From: JANXSD01 sp038206385
Lineage (GTDB): Bacteria > Bacteroidota > Bacteroidia > AKYH767-A > OLB10
Assembly: GCA_038206385.1 (NCBI GenBank)
Contig: JBBRAW010000001.1
Coordinates: forward strand, 1 to 64,000
Direction: 5' to 3'
Length of the DNA stretch: 64,000 bases
Shown here: piece after piece, positions 37,650-46,107 of the stretch
Layout of the letters: each line of letters begins with the position of its first letter
Position numbering within the stretch: position 1 is the stretch's first letter
Translations under genes and position numbers: made by a program
Notes under the pieces: generated by a model
The model's database searches: none
Told to the model about the DNA's origin: nothing
What the model saw: the letters and a program-made list of their open reading frames with translations, nothing else

Positions 37650-39170
37650 ATGCTCGATATTCCTTCACCATCCGCAGCGATTCTTCCAAACCTTAAACAG
37701 TTGCCGAAGGACAAAATCGTGCTTGAATATCTCTTAAAGCATCTCTCAGAAAATAGTAGTCCTGAGAAATTTGATTTGATTTCTTCGATCTTTGATATGT
37801 ATAGAACCTCGGCTGGTTTCGATCCGATGGCAATTTCTAAAGGGCGTTTTAAAAGAGTGAAGGCAGCAGATTTTAAGCGCATGATTGCCGAAATTGATCT
37901 TGAACTTGGAAGCATTATTAAAACAGATGAGTATGCTCAACTTCAAGCGAAGCAAGTAAATCATTCCGCACTTTTTGATCGCTATGTTTCTTTATCAGAT
38001 GAAGTAAATATGCATCCGCCAAGTTCAATGCAACATGATGTTGAACAATTTGAAAAAACAATTCATCATCAGGAATCGCAAGAATTATTATTAAGTTTCT
38101 ATCGTCATCATCATAAATTTTTTGAAGAAACGTATGCTACTTCTCACCTTGAATTGTTACTTGATAAATATGATCACATTCAAGAAAAAACAAAGTTGCA
38201 TGCACGACAAATACGGTGCGGTTTTATTCTTACATGGCTCGAGCAAGAATTTTTGAAAGGTAAAGCTGCTCATGATCGTATTCAACTAGTTTGGGATGAG
38301 CTAGGAATTTTACTCACTTCTGAAACAAATAAATTTACTCGTCACGAAATTCTAATTCGTATCATTCGTTGCGGATTACTGACGAATACCCCTTCACGTA
38401 ATTTAGAACAGTATTTACTTTATTGTGCCGACAATCTCGAGCAAATAATACATTACAATCCTGATTGTTCCATCTTACTTTATACATCACTTGCGCATCA
38501 TCATCCAAATGCAAGTATTGATAAAAGAAACGAGTGGCTTCAACAAGCAGAAATTCTTTCACGTGAGCAAGGTATTGATGATATACGAGGTTATTTTAGA
38601 TTAATTCGTGCGTTAAATGCCGCTGATCATTTCCATACTGATGAAATTATTCGTCATCTCAATGAAGCAGAGCATCAAGTACATCGAACACAAGGAAGAA
38701 GTTTTGTTGCAAAAAATACGTGGATACAGATTTGTGAATTTCGTATCATGATGTTTACTTTCTTGCACATGAAAAATCCAAATGATTATCCTGCATCAGA
38801 ATTTGATATTCATATTCGTATCGCTGAAGATCTTGGTAAACATCGGTATGATAATTCTGTTTTAGCATTGGAGTTACGTGGATATAAAAACTTCGTTTCT
38901 AAAGATTGGCAATCAGCATTGGGCTGTTTTGAACGCGCTTGTTCTTATCGCGAATTGGAACCCGAAAACGATCACTTCTACCTCGATAAATACTTTGTAT
39001 TACTCTTAAAAGTGAAAGCTAAAAAGAAAGAAGATAGCATTAAAGAAGCATTGGCAAAATTGAAAGAGATAGGCTCCCCATTTTTTAAATCACTAGCTAT
39101 TGATTTATGTAATGATGCAGCGGTATTTTTTAAAGAGCATCAAGCACATAAATCACAGCTAACAGAATAA
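37650..39170 (+). CDS. large helical protein, unknown function
   Basis: A 506-residue protein without signal peptide or membrane segments, so probably cytoplasmic. It is strongly helical and rich in charged and aromatic residues, with TPR-like helical pairs in the C-terminal half (for example SALGCFERACSYRELEPEND). No catalytic motif is recognised. The ATG at 37650 is used; a TTG directly before it is less likely. It is divergent from the amidohydrolase operon. I do not recognise the family, but the long single frame makes the gene itself secure. Confidence 0.75.
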   Translation: MLDIPSPSAAILPNLKQLPKDKIVLEYLLKHLSENSSPEKFDLISSIFDMYRTSAGFDPMAISKGRFKRVKAADFKRMIAEIDLELGSIIKTDEYAQLQAKQVNHSALFDRYVSLSDEVNMHPPSSMQHDVEQFEKTIHHQESQELLLSFYRHHHKFFEETYATSHLELLLDKYDHIQEKTKLHARQIRCGFILTWLEQEFLKGKAAHDRIQLVWDELGILLTSETNKFTRHEILIRIIRCGLLTNTPSRNLEQYLLYCADNLEQIIHYNPDCSILLYTSLAHHHPNASIDKRNEWLQQAEILSREQGIDDIRGYFRLIRALNAADHFHTDEIIRHLNEAEHQVHRTQGRSFVAKNTWIQICEFRIMMFTFLHMKNPNDYPASEFDIHIRIAEDLGKHRYDNSVLALELRGYKNFVSKDWQSALGCFERACSYRELEPENDHFYLDKYFVLLLKVKAKKKEDSIKEALAKLKEIGSPFFKSLAIDLCNDAAVFFKEHQAHKSQLTE

Positions 39171-39262
39171 TATTATTGTCGAGGTTTGTTTTTGAATATT
39201 CTAAAACAATCTCATAGAAGAATTGTTTGTTTAATGAATTAAAACTTACCTTACATAAATTG

Positions 39263-39270
39263 TATCTTCG
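39263..39270 (+). promoter_or_regulatory. promoter -7 box (TATCTTCG) of the ABC importer operon
   Basis: A TAnnTTCG match 15 nt before the ATG at 39286, in the 115-bp gap after the preceding gene. Confidence 0.45.
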
Positions 39271-39285
39271 TATCAACGCACTAAC

Positions 39286-40275
39286 ATGAAACACTTCTCC
39301 ATAAAAATTACTACGCTTTCATTTTTACTTGGATTAATCACTATTCTTAACGGATGTCATTCATCATCAGAAAATAAAAACGAAAAACATATTCCATTAA
39401 TTGGCTTCATCGATTTTGTACAAGATGAAACGTTGGTAAAAGCTAAAAATGGATTCATGGATGCACTTGCTAGTGAAGGTTTTTCAGAAGACAAAAAAAC
39501 GCTTGAAGTAATTTATAAAAATGCACAAGGTGATCAGCCTACGTTATTACAAGCTGTTGATTTGTTGATTTCGAAAAAGCCAGATTTCATTGCAGCAAAT
39601 ACAACTTTAGCTACAGTAAATGCAGTGCAACGCACAAAAGAAATTCCGATTTTTATGATGGTAGCACCTCGGCCGGATTTAGCAAAATTAACAGATACGA
39701 AAGGAAATGCTCCTGCAAATTTATATGGCGTTTATGAAACACTCGATTACATCGACACTTCCGTTACATTAATTAAAACATTATTTCCAAATGCTAAAAC
39801 TGTTGGAACAATTTATAGCCAAGCGGAATCACAATCGGTAGATGCATTGAATAAATTAAAAGAAGGTTGTGCACGATTAGGATTGAAACTAGAAATTCTT
39901 CCAGTTGTTAATTCATCAGAAACACAATTGATAACTCAATCATTATTAAATAAAAATATTGATGTGTTTTTTGCACTTCCTGATAATGTCATCTTTGCCT
40001 CTTTTGAAACTGTTGCAAAAAGTTGCAGCGCTAAAAATATTCCAATCATCACCAGTGAAGCAGGATTAGTTTCTCGAGGAGCATTGGCAAGTTACGGCGC
40101 CGACATGTACCAATGGGGATATCAATCGGGAGTACAAGCAGCAAAATTTTTAAAGCAAGGAAACGCAAAAGATATTTCTCCAGAAATTGTAAAAGTTAGA
40201 AGTCGAGTTTATAATCCTACTATTGCAAAAATATTTAATGTCCAACCTGACAGTACTTTTGCAAAGATAAATTAA
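39286..40275 (+). CDS. ABC transporter substrate-binding lipoprotein (ABC_sub_bind family)
   Basis: A 329-residue lipoprotein: the signal ends in LNGC, with Cys24 lipidated. It has the periplasmic-binding fold of the ABC_sub_bind (PF04392) group, with IPLIGFIDFVQDETLVKAKNGF near the N-terminus, ISKKPDFIAANTT, and GALASYGADMYQWGYQSG late. Known members include tryptophan- and other amino-acid-binding proteins in Firmicutes. The ligand here is unknown. The permease and ATPase follow within 7 bp and by a 4-bp overlap, so the three form a complete importer operon. Confidence 0.9.
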   Translation: MKHFSIKITTLSFLLGLITILNGCHSSSENKNEKHIPLIGFIDFVQDETLVKAKNGFMDALASEGFSEDKKTLEVIYKNAQGDQPTLLQAVDLLISKKPDFIAANTTLATVNAVQRTKEIPIFMMVAPRPDLAKLTDTKGNAPANLYGVYETLDYIDTSVTLIKTLFPNAKTVGTIYSQAESQSVDALNKLKEGCARLGLKLEILPVVNSSETQLITQSLLNKNIDVFFALPDNVIFASFETVAKSCSAKNIPIITSEAGLVSRGALASYGADMYQWGYQSGVQAAKFLKQGNAKDISPEIVKVRSRVYNPTIAKIFNVQPDSTFAKIN

Positions 40276-40282
40276 TCTGTAA

Positions 40283-41149
40283 ATGGATTTTATCATCACC
40301 GCAGTCATTCAAGGTATAGGCTTTTCAGCTTTAGGATTAGGAATATTTTTAAGTTTACGTATATTTAATATTCCTGATATCACCACCGATGGAAGTTATA
40401 CATTAGGAGGTGTAATCACTGCGATTTGCTTAACGCATCATGTACATCCTTTAATAACTTTGTTAGCTGCATTAGCTGGAGGAATGATTGCAGGAACTCT
40501 TACTGGATTAATTCATACACGCTTAAAAGTAAATGCACTGCTTTCAGGAATTTTAGTAATGACTGCACTCTACTCTATCAATTTAGCGATACTCGGACGA
40601 TCGAATTTACCACTCATTAATGTTAATGATTATTTTGGATTGCTACCGATTGCAAATTCTTTCTTACAACAATTTATTTCAGTATTACTTTTTGTTACTA
40701 CGCTTTCAGTATTAATTGCATGGATTTTACGAACTGATTTTGGTATTGCAATGCGTGCAACAGGAAATAGTGAAGCGATGGTTCGTGCAATGGGAGTAAA
40801 CACAAATAAGATGAAAATTATTGGTCTTGCTATTGCGAATGGATGCACTGCCCTTAGCGGATATTTGCTAACGCAGTACCAAGGTTTTGCAGATATCAAT
40901 ATGGGAATTGGAATTGTTATTTCTGGATTAGGATCGGTGATGGTTGGAGAAACATTATTCAAACCACTTATAAGAAGAGGAATATTTTTTCATCTCCTTG
41001 CAATAATTTTAGGATGCTTAACATTTCGATTGATACTCGCATTAGCATTATCGGCAGGAATAGATCCAAATTATTTACGATTGATAACGGCACTGATTGT
41101 ATTATTGATTGTATCATTAGGAAATCTCAAATCATTGAAACAAGTATGA
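40283..41149 (+). CDS. ABC transporter permease (BPD_transp_2 family)
   Basis: A 288-residue permease with about eight transmembrane helices and no soluble domains. Family motifs are FNIPDITTDGSYTLGG near the N-terminus and FGIAMRATGNSEAMVRAMGV (the coupling helix region) near residue 160. It belongs to the branched-chain amino acid/ribose permease group, matched with ABC_sub_bind proteins. It overlaps the ATPase gene by 4 bp (41146-41149). Confidence 0.92.
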   Translation: MDFIITAVIQGIGFSALGLGIFLSLRIFNIPDITTDGSYTLGGVITAICLTHHVHPLITLLAALAGGMIAGTLTGLIHTRLKVNALLSGILVMTALYSINLAILGRSNLPLINVNDYFGLLPIANSFLQQFISVLLFVTTLSVLIAWILRTDFGIAMRATGNSEAMVRAMGVNTNKMKIIGLAIANGCTALSGYLLTQYQGFADINMGIGIVISGLGSVMVGETLFKPLIRRGIFFHLLAIILGCLTFRLILALALSAGIDPNYLRLITALIVLLIVSLGNLKSLKQV

Positions 41150-41892
41150 TAGAGATTACTAATTTACATCTCACTTTTAATAAAGGAGAAACCAACGAAA
41201 TAAATGTTCTTCGAGGTATTAATCTTGAAATAAAAGCGCAAGAATTTGTAGTACTTGTGGGTGCTAATGGTTCTGGGAAATCATCTTTACTCAATGCACT
41301 TGCAGGAACAGTGAGTCCCGATAAAGGAAATATTAAACTTGAAGGAAAAGATATTACTCATTTAAAAGAATACGAAAGAAGCAAATTTCTAAGTCGTATT
41401 TTTCAAAATCCTTTACAAGGTACTGCACCCGATTTAAGTATTCTTGATAATTTTCGATTGGCATCTTTACGCACAAAATCAAAGCAACTCAACATCGGAA
41501 CTGATCAAAATTTTAAGGATTTAGTTCGTGAGAAAATTCGCACATTAAATTTAGGTCTGGAGGATAAGTGGCAACAACCTATGGGAACACTTTCAGGAGG
41601 TCAGCGACAAGCATTAACCTTATTGATGGCAACGATGGACGATTGTAAAATCATGCTCTTAGATGAACCCACAGCAGCTTTAGATCCAAAGTCGTCAGCA
41701 ATCGTAATGGAAAAAGCAAATGAAATTATTTCTACGAATCAACTCACCGCACTGCTTATCACACATCAACTAAAAGATGCAATAAAATATGGCAATAGAA
41801 TTTTAATGATGGAAGAAGGTGTGATCAGTAAAGATATTCGCAATGAAGGAAAAGTAGCTTTGAAAATGGAAGAATTGTTTGGGTGGTTTTAG
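41146..41892 (+). CDS. ABC transporter ATP-binding protein
   Basis: A 248-residue ATPase. Walker A is GANGSGKSS, the signature is LSGGQRQALTLLMA, Walker B is IMLLDEPTAALDP, and the switch His is in LITHQLKDA. It energises the importer with the two upstream proteins. The frame is open back to 41014, inside the permease gene. The ATG at 41146 is preferred because it begins MIEITNLHL, the usual first strand, and makes the typical ATGA overlap with the permease stop. Confidence 0.94.
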   Translation: MIEITNLHLTFNKGETNEINVLRGINLEIKAQEFVVLVGANGSGKSSLLNALAGTVSPDKGNIKLEGKDITHLKEYERSKFLSRIFQNPLQGTAPDLSILDNFRLASLRTKSKQLNIGTDQNFKDLVREKIRTLNLGLEDKWQQPMGTLSGGQRQALTLLMATMDDCKIMLLDEPTAALDPKSSAIVMEKANEIISTNQLTALLITHQLKDAIKYGNRILMMEEGVISKDIRNEGKVALKMEELFGWF

Positions 41893-41902
41893 ATTTAAGT
41901 TG

Positions 41903-41960
41903 TTTTGAACAGGATTTTTAGGATTACTTTGATTTGCAGGATTAAAAAAAGTTGAACAGT
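41903..41960 (+). repeat. dispersed repeat copy (GGATTACTTTGATTTGCAGG type)
   Basis: One copy of the same intergenic family that is present twice in tandem at 44136-44227. The shared text includes GGATTACTTTGAT, CAGGATTAAAAAAAGTTGAA and a following CAG. It follows the ABC operon stop by 11 bp. Non-coding. Confidence 0.7.
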
Positions 41961-42048
41961 TCCCAACTTATCACAATGTCGCACGCCATAATTTTAAAGT
42001 ATACAAGATTTCGTGCGACGCATTTTGCAAAGGTGTGCTGCAAGCCGC

Positions 42049-42981
42049 TTAATTTAAAATTATTTTTCCTCTTAAATTTTGCAACCCTTGGCTCAAACAA
42101 TATAAATACAATCCGCTTTGAAAACCATCGAGACTTATACTACTTTCACTATTTAAGATTACCGAAGAATAAACAATTCTGCCACTTGAATCGAAAAGTT
42201 GAAGCAAAGCTACTTGCTGTTTATCATTTATATTTACCTTAATACTGTTACCAACTTGATGAATCGTAAACGGCATGTCGGAATTACTATTATCATTTAA
42301 ACCAACAACGCCAAAACAATCCCCGCTTGAAGTTGAATAGATATAATTTCCATCATCTTTCACACATGATAAATTGGTAGCAGGTCCTCCAATTTGTAGC
42401 ACTAGTATATTTGTTAATCCTCCCACATCACCAATAGATTCAATATAACTATTTCCATCGTGTAGATAAAATATTTTACCATATCCTGTAATTAAAGGAT
42501 ATTGCCCGATACTATCTACAGTTAAAGTGTTCGGACCTTGAGTTGTAAATGGAGTACTAAACGTGTCGCCAACATTCAAAGAGAAATCAAAGAGTAAATG
42601 CTCAACAGTGTCAATAGCTAAATCAAGAAGATATACCTTTCGAATTAAAGTATCTTCTCGCATAAATTGAGATGATGATATAGATCCGCCATTCGCGCAA
42701 TTCCCCGTTGTGTCAACTGCAAATGGTTGGCAAAAAAGTCCACACTGGCATAAACTTATGACACCACAAGATGCTATTTTTTGATATGTTATATTTTGAA
42801 TAATTGTGTCACCAAAAAAATATTGCTGCCTCCCACCTGTTGTGTAACAAAGTGCTGTTGGATCAAGATCCATTAAAGTCCAAAATTTGTTCGATTTTAT
42901 TAAAGGATGATACGCTTGTCCTTCAACAGCACTGCTAATAAAATAAAAAAATGTTGCTGTAATAAAGATTAGTGATTTCAT
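42049..42981 (-). CDS. secreted protein with T9SS sorting domain, unknown function
   Basis: A 310-residue protein. The start is the ATG at 42981, which opens a normal signal peptide (ending SSAVEGQA); an ATG at 43032 would add 17 residues. The middle is beta-rich with several Cys residues (for example SCGVISLCQCGLFCQPF), which may form disulfides. The C-terminal 75 residues form a T9SS-type sorting domain (VALLQLFDSSGRIVYSS, then GFQSGLYLYCLS). It stands alone between the ABC operon and the toxin-antitoxin pair and is flanked by an imperfect 30-bp direct repeat (41986-42014 and 43029-43058). Confidence 0.75.
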   Translation of the reverse strand: MKSLIFITATFFYFISSAVEGQAYHPLIKSNKFWTLMDLDPTALCYTTGGRQQYFFGDTIIQNITYQKIASCGVISLCQCGLFCQPFAVDTTGNCANGGSISSSQFMREDTLIRKVYLLDLAIDTVEHLLFDFSLNVGDTFSTPFTTQGPNTLTVDSIGQYPLITGYGKIFYLHDGNSYIESIGDVGGLTNILVLQIGGPATNLSCVKDDGNYIYSTSSGDCFGVVGLNDNSNSDMPFTIHQVGNSIKVNINDKQQVALLQLFDSSGRIVYSSVILNSESSISLDGFQSGLYLYCLSQGLQNLRGKIILN

Positions 42982-43076
42982 ATTTTTTTTTAAAATGGTG
43001 TACGGTGTTCCTATGCGTTGCGCCACTACCATAATTTAAAAGTAAGCAAAAATTTCGTTTACCGACTGCTTTAGTT

Positions 43077-43532
43077 TTATCTTTTTATTAAGCGAACATC
43101 AAAATGAAATTTGATGCGATCTAAAACTTTCACCTTGCTAAAATCAAGATGATTACAATTTAGAATAATGATATGTGAGTTAGTTATTATGCAACTTGGA
43201 ACTTTAAGAGCAATTGCTTCGCCTTTTAAAATCCAATTTTCTCCTAAGTCTGATAGCTTAATTGGCGCAGGATACTCGGTCCAATTAATTGGAAGATCCG
43301 GAATTTGAAATTCAGTAATTGAATCATCTGGTATTTCGATAGTCAATAAATCTAGATCAGGTACGATCATAGGCGTTGCATGAACAAGTGTTTCAAGTAA
43401 CGCAATTTCTTTCGACATACCCGTATATAATACTGGTGTTCCAGACTTATTCCATCTTCCAGGAAATTTGGCAGCTCCCGTTCCCTTCATATCTGCCGCA
43501 AACTTAGTTTTAGTAATTCTATAAACTATCAT
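43077..43532 (-). CDS. RES-domain toxin
   Basis: A 151-residue RES-family toxin. Members degrade NAD+ (MbcT) or ADP-ribosylate a host enzyme (ParT). Conserved positions are visible: MIVYRITK with the first Arg, KFPGRWNKSGTPVLYTG with the second Arg and the Tyr, and IALLETLVH with the Glu. The start is the ATG at 43532, one base after the antitoxin stop; the frame is open to 43604, but that would overlap the antitoxin gene. The toxin-second order and single-base gap fit a type II Xre/RES module. Confidence 0.9.
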   Translation of the reverse strand: MIVYRITKTKFAADMKGTGAAKFPGRWNKSGTPVLYTGMSKEIALLETLVHATPMIVPDLDLLTIEIPDDSITEFQIPDLPINWTEYPAPIKLSDLGENWILKGEAIALKVPSCIITNSHIIILNCNHLDFSKVKVLDRIKFHFDVRLIKR

Positions 43533-43533
43533 G

Positions 43534-43992
43534 CTAACTATATACTCCATATTCAATCCGGCCAAGCAAATCTCTAACTTTAGATATGCCATTAGGAATG
43601 TCAAGTAATTCCTTTGGCTCTAATTCTCCTAATGCAATATTTGGTAAATTAAGCCACTTGAAAAAGTTATCCTGACTTTGAAAAACTTCAGTCCCGTAAA
43701 GAAAAAGAGATGTTAATTCAAAAAGCTGAACGGAATAATTTCTATCTAACGTTTTACTTGCTTTTATCCACCTATAAATGGTAGGAGAAGAAATATTTAA
43801 TAATTCTGCAACAAAATCTCTTGGAAAATTGAAATGAGTTTTAAAATTATCGATAATGTGAGCATCAACTCCTTGAGTAGCTATGGTTATGAAATCAAAG
43901 GCACTTTCTATATCTGATTTTATGTACTTTCTACCTAAAATATCCTTGAGAGAATTATAGTGGTCAACCGCAGATGTATCTTTCGTTCTCAT
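43534..43992 (-). CDS. Xre/MbcA/ParS-type antitoxin (DUF2384)
   Basis: A 152-residue antitoxin. The middle part has a helix-turn-helix (FVAELLNISSPTIYRWIKAS) and the C-terminal 55 residues match the MbcA/ParS/Xre toxin-binding domain. That part includes the segment FFKWLNLPNIALGELEPKEL, where the family normally has NPALGGxxPxDLL, and ends GRIEYGVYS. It would neutralise the RES toxin encoded next and repress the operon. The C-terminal ...YGVYS tail is the part that usually enters the toxin active site. Confidence 0.9.
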   Translation of the reverse strand: MRTKDTSAVDHYNSLKDILGRKYIKSDIESAFDFITIATQGVDAHIIDNFKTHFNFPRDFVAELLNISSPTIYRWIKASKTLDRNYSVQLFELTSLFLYGTEVFQSQDNFFKWLNLPNIALGELEPKELLDIPNGISKVRDLLGRIEYGVYS

Positions 43993-44016
43993 TTGATAAT
44001 ATATTTTATCATTTAA

Positions 44017-44024
44017 CGAATATA
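44017..44024 (-). promoter_or_regulatory. possible -7 box of the toxin-antitoxin operon (TATATTCG on minus strand)
   Basis: A TAnnTTCG match 24 nt before the antitoxin ATG. The region is AT-rich and the match could be chance. Confidence 0.3.
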
Positions 44025-44135
44025 CAAATAGTTTGTTGCAATGTTGGTTTTTTAAAAAAAAATTATTAAAAATGGTTTTTAGCTGATCGCTACATTGTAT
44101 TCTGAAATTTAAATGTAAATAAAAAATTTGCAGTC

Positions 44136-44233
44136 TTGAACACGATCAAGGGATTACTTTGATTAACAGGATTAAAAAAAGTTGAACACGATTAAAGGTA
44201 TTACTTTGATTAACAGGATTAAAAAAAGTTGAA
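44136..44233 (+). repeat. two tandem copies of a 47-bp dispersed repeat
   Basis: The text GATTAACAGGATTAAAAAAA followed by GTTGAACA occurs at 44161 and again at 44208, a 47-bp period, preceded in both by ATTACTTT. A third, separate copy lies at 41903-41960. Right after the array is a perfect CGATAGCTATCG palindrome (44240-44251). No reading frame runs through it. With the next repeat it fills the 1030-bp gap 43993-45022, which has no gene I can support. Confidence 0.75.
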
Positions 44234-44340
44234 CAGTTTCGATAGCTATCGGAATAAGGGACTAACAGGATTGATAGGATTAAAGGTTTGGTGTACTTTA
44301 AACTAGAACTATTTATTATTCACTTATTACTTTTTTGATT

Positions 44341-44940
44341 GCTAATTATGTTGACAAAAACTAAAAATTTCTACCTTTTCAGAATTGCAGCCTCTACGTG
44401 CAACCAACTACAAACGACTATAAATAATTAATCTTCGGTATTTGATTTTTTTGTTGCTAGTTTAGTTGACAATAGACAAATAATTTTCTTCCATTTCAAA
44501 ATTATAACAACTATGTACAAACAAGTACAAACGACTATAAATATTTAATCTTCGCTATTCATTTTTCTGTTTGCTAATTTAGTTGACAAAAGCCAAAAAC
44601 TTCCAACTTTATAAAAACATCGTAACCAAGTACAAACGAATACAAACGACTATAAATAATTAATCTTAGCTATTTGATTTTTTGTTCGCTAATTTAGTTG
44701 ACAAAAACCAAATAATTCCGCCTCAATAAAAACATCGCAACCAAGTTCAAACGACTATAAATATTTAATCTTCGCTAATCATTTTTCTGTTTGCTAATTT
44801 AGCTGACAAAAACTAAATTTTTCCCAATAATAAAAGTATGTGAACAAAAAACAAACAACTACAAACGACTATAAATAATTAATCGTTATTATCCGATTTC
44901 ATTTTGCTAATTTACTAGAAAAAAGTCAAAAATTATAAAT
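44341..44940 (+). repeat. tandem array, five full units of 105-117 bp plus a partial sixth
   Basis: The left landmark GCTAATTTAGTTGACAAAA (with small changes) starts at 44341, 44456, 44573, 44688, 44793 and 44906. The right landmark ACAAACGACTATAAAT starts at 44410, 44527, 44642, 44747 and 44861. Units 1, 3 and 5 continue with ATAAATAATTAATC, while units 2 and 4 continue with ATAAATATTTAATCTTCGCT and later TTTTTCTGTTT, an alternating A-B-A-B-A order. The unit interiors vary. No frame is conserved across units, so it is non-coding. Function unknown. Confidence 0.85.
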
Positions 44941-45022
44941 GAATTAAGTACATTCAACACTAAAAATGAAATCGCTTTTTAAAATGATTTGTTCCAAAGT
45001 AATCGCTGTTAAGTTAAGTTTT

Positions 45023-46093
45023 CTAATAATATTCATAATAATATTGTGTTATTCTTCGATTCAAAACTGCTTTTTTGTCCGCGTCAATAAGGTGTGTAAA
45101 TTTTCTTTCTTCTAAAAGATTTTCATCTTTGTTATAAAAATATAATATTGTTTGAATTGGTTCTCCATTTTTTCCAACAATTAAAAATTCTTTCAAATTT
45201 CCTTTTTTGTCATAAAGATAAAGTGATTGTTGCGAAAGTTGTGTTGAGTCTCCGCTACTATCATTATAAAGCTCTTCTGTTAATTTCTGTCTCTGTTTAT
45301 TGAACCCATAATTATAAATAATGAAATTTATCCCGTCGCGATACCAACTTTGATATATCAAGGAGTCCATTACATCATATTTGTAAAGTCTTTTATATTG
45401 AGAAACCACTCTGTCGTTTTTATATGATGCTTCTGTTTTTTGAATTTTTAATCCTTTTTTATTGTAGTAAACTCTTTCAACATAAGAATTTTTAGAACTA
45501 TTACTATTTCTGCAACTTATAATTTCTAATTGATTATTGCTATTGTAGGTATAGGTACACTCATAAATGTTTTTGTCATTTAATTCTTTAGTGGATTTAA
45601 GTTTACCATTTTTGCCGTATTCATAAAATACTCTTGTAGGAATCGGAATTTCTATTTCATTTCCATTTTTATCTATATCGTAGCTGTAAGTACTTGTTGA
45701 TTTTCTTTCAACAATATTATCGTTCAAATATTTTGCAGTATCAATTTCCATCTTCGGTTTAAATACGTCTCCAATTCTTTCATCAATCTTCAATAAAGTA
45801 TCGCCCAACAGCTTTTGATAATGATGTTCGAAAAGTCTTGTCGAGTCGATTGCATACTTTCGCATTTCAACGAACTGACCTAATGTGTCAAAATATTGGA
45901 TTACTTTATCTTCAAAAACCAAGCTATCTGACGAAAAATAATTATAAATAAAGGATCTTGATATTATTGATTTTATTATTCTTTGCTTACTATGTTTCGT
46001 ATCTTTTTTACTCTTTTTATAAGTAGTGTCCGATCCGTTTTGACAAGAGAAGATAAAAATTGCCAAAATGAATATTATGTTGCGTTGTCCCAT
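45023..46093 (-). CDS. lipoprotein with YD/RHS-like repeats
   Basis: A 356-residue protein. With the ATG at 46093 the signal ends in IFSC, with Cys17 as the lipid site. The frame is open to an ATG at 46171, but a TAAGTTTG promoter box ends just before 46093. The body repeats a tyrosine-rich pattern like VFYEYGKNGKLKSTKEL, ERVYYNKKGLKIQKTE and SLYLYDKKGNLKEFLI, similar to single YD (RHS-type) or MORN-like beta repeats. Such proteins are usually on the cell surface. It follows the tandem repeat array and stands alone. Function unknown. Confidence 0.7.
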   Translation of the reverse strand: MGQRNIIFILAIFIFSCQNGSDTTYKKSKKDTKHSKQRIIKSIISRSFIYNYFSSDSLVFEDKVIQYFDTLGQFVEMRKYAIDSTRLFEHHYQKLLGDTLLKIDERIGDVFKPKMEIDTAKYLNDNIVERKSTSTYSYDIDKNGNEIEIPIPTRVFYEYGKNGKLKSTKELNDKNIYECTYTYNSNNQLEIISCRNSNSSKNSYVERVYYNKKGLKIQKTEASYKNDRVVSQYKRLYKYDVMDSLIYQSWYRDGINFIIYNYGFNKQRQKLTEELYNDSSGDSTQLSQQSLYLYDKKGNLKEFLIVGKNGEPIQTILYFYNKDENLLEERKFTHLIDADKKAVLNRRITQYYYEYY

Positions 46094-46099
46094 TTTGGT

Positions 46100-46107
46100 C
46101 AAACTTA
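46100..46107 (-). promoter_or_regulatory. promoter -7 box (TAAGTTTG on minus strand) with very short leader
   Basis: A perfect TAnnTTTG, with its G only 6 nt before the lipoprotein ATG (46093). It suggests a nearly leaderless transcript and supports this start. Confidence 0.5.

Noticed and set aside
41014..41145. Start of the ABC ATPase at 41014
   Set aside because: It would run inside the permease gene; the ATG at 41146 gives the typical protein start and an ATGA overlap.
44341..44906. TTGACA-like sigma-70 -35 boxes in each repeat unit
   Set aside because: GTTGACAAAA recurs, but Bacteroidota promoters use TTTG/TAnnTTTG, and no TATAAT-like or TAnnTTTG partner is kept at the right distance.
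44341..44940. Protein-coding repeat gene or retron-like RNA in the tandem array
   Set aside because: No frame stays open across units, and no reverse transcriptase or conserved msr/msd-like structure is nearby. A non-coding RNA cannot be excluded, but nothing in the sequence supports one class.
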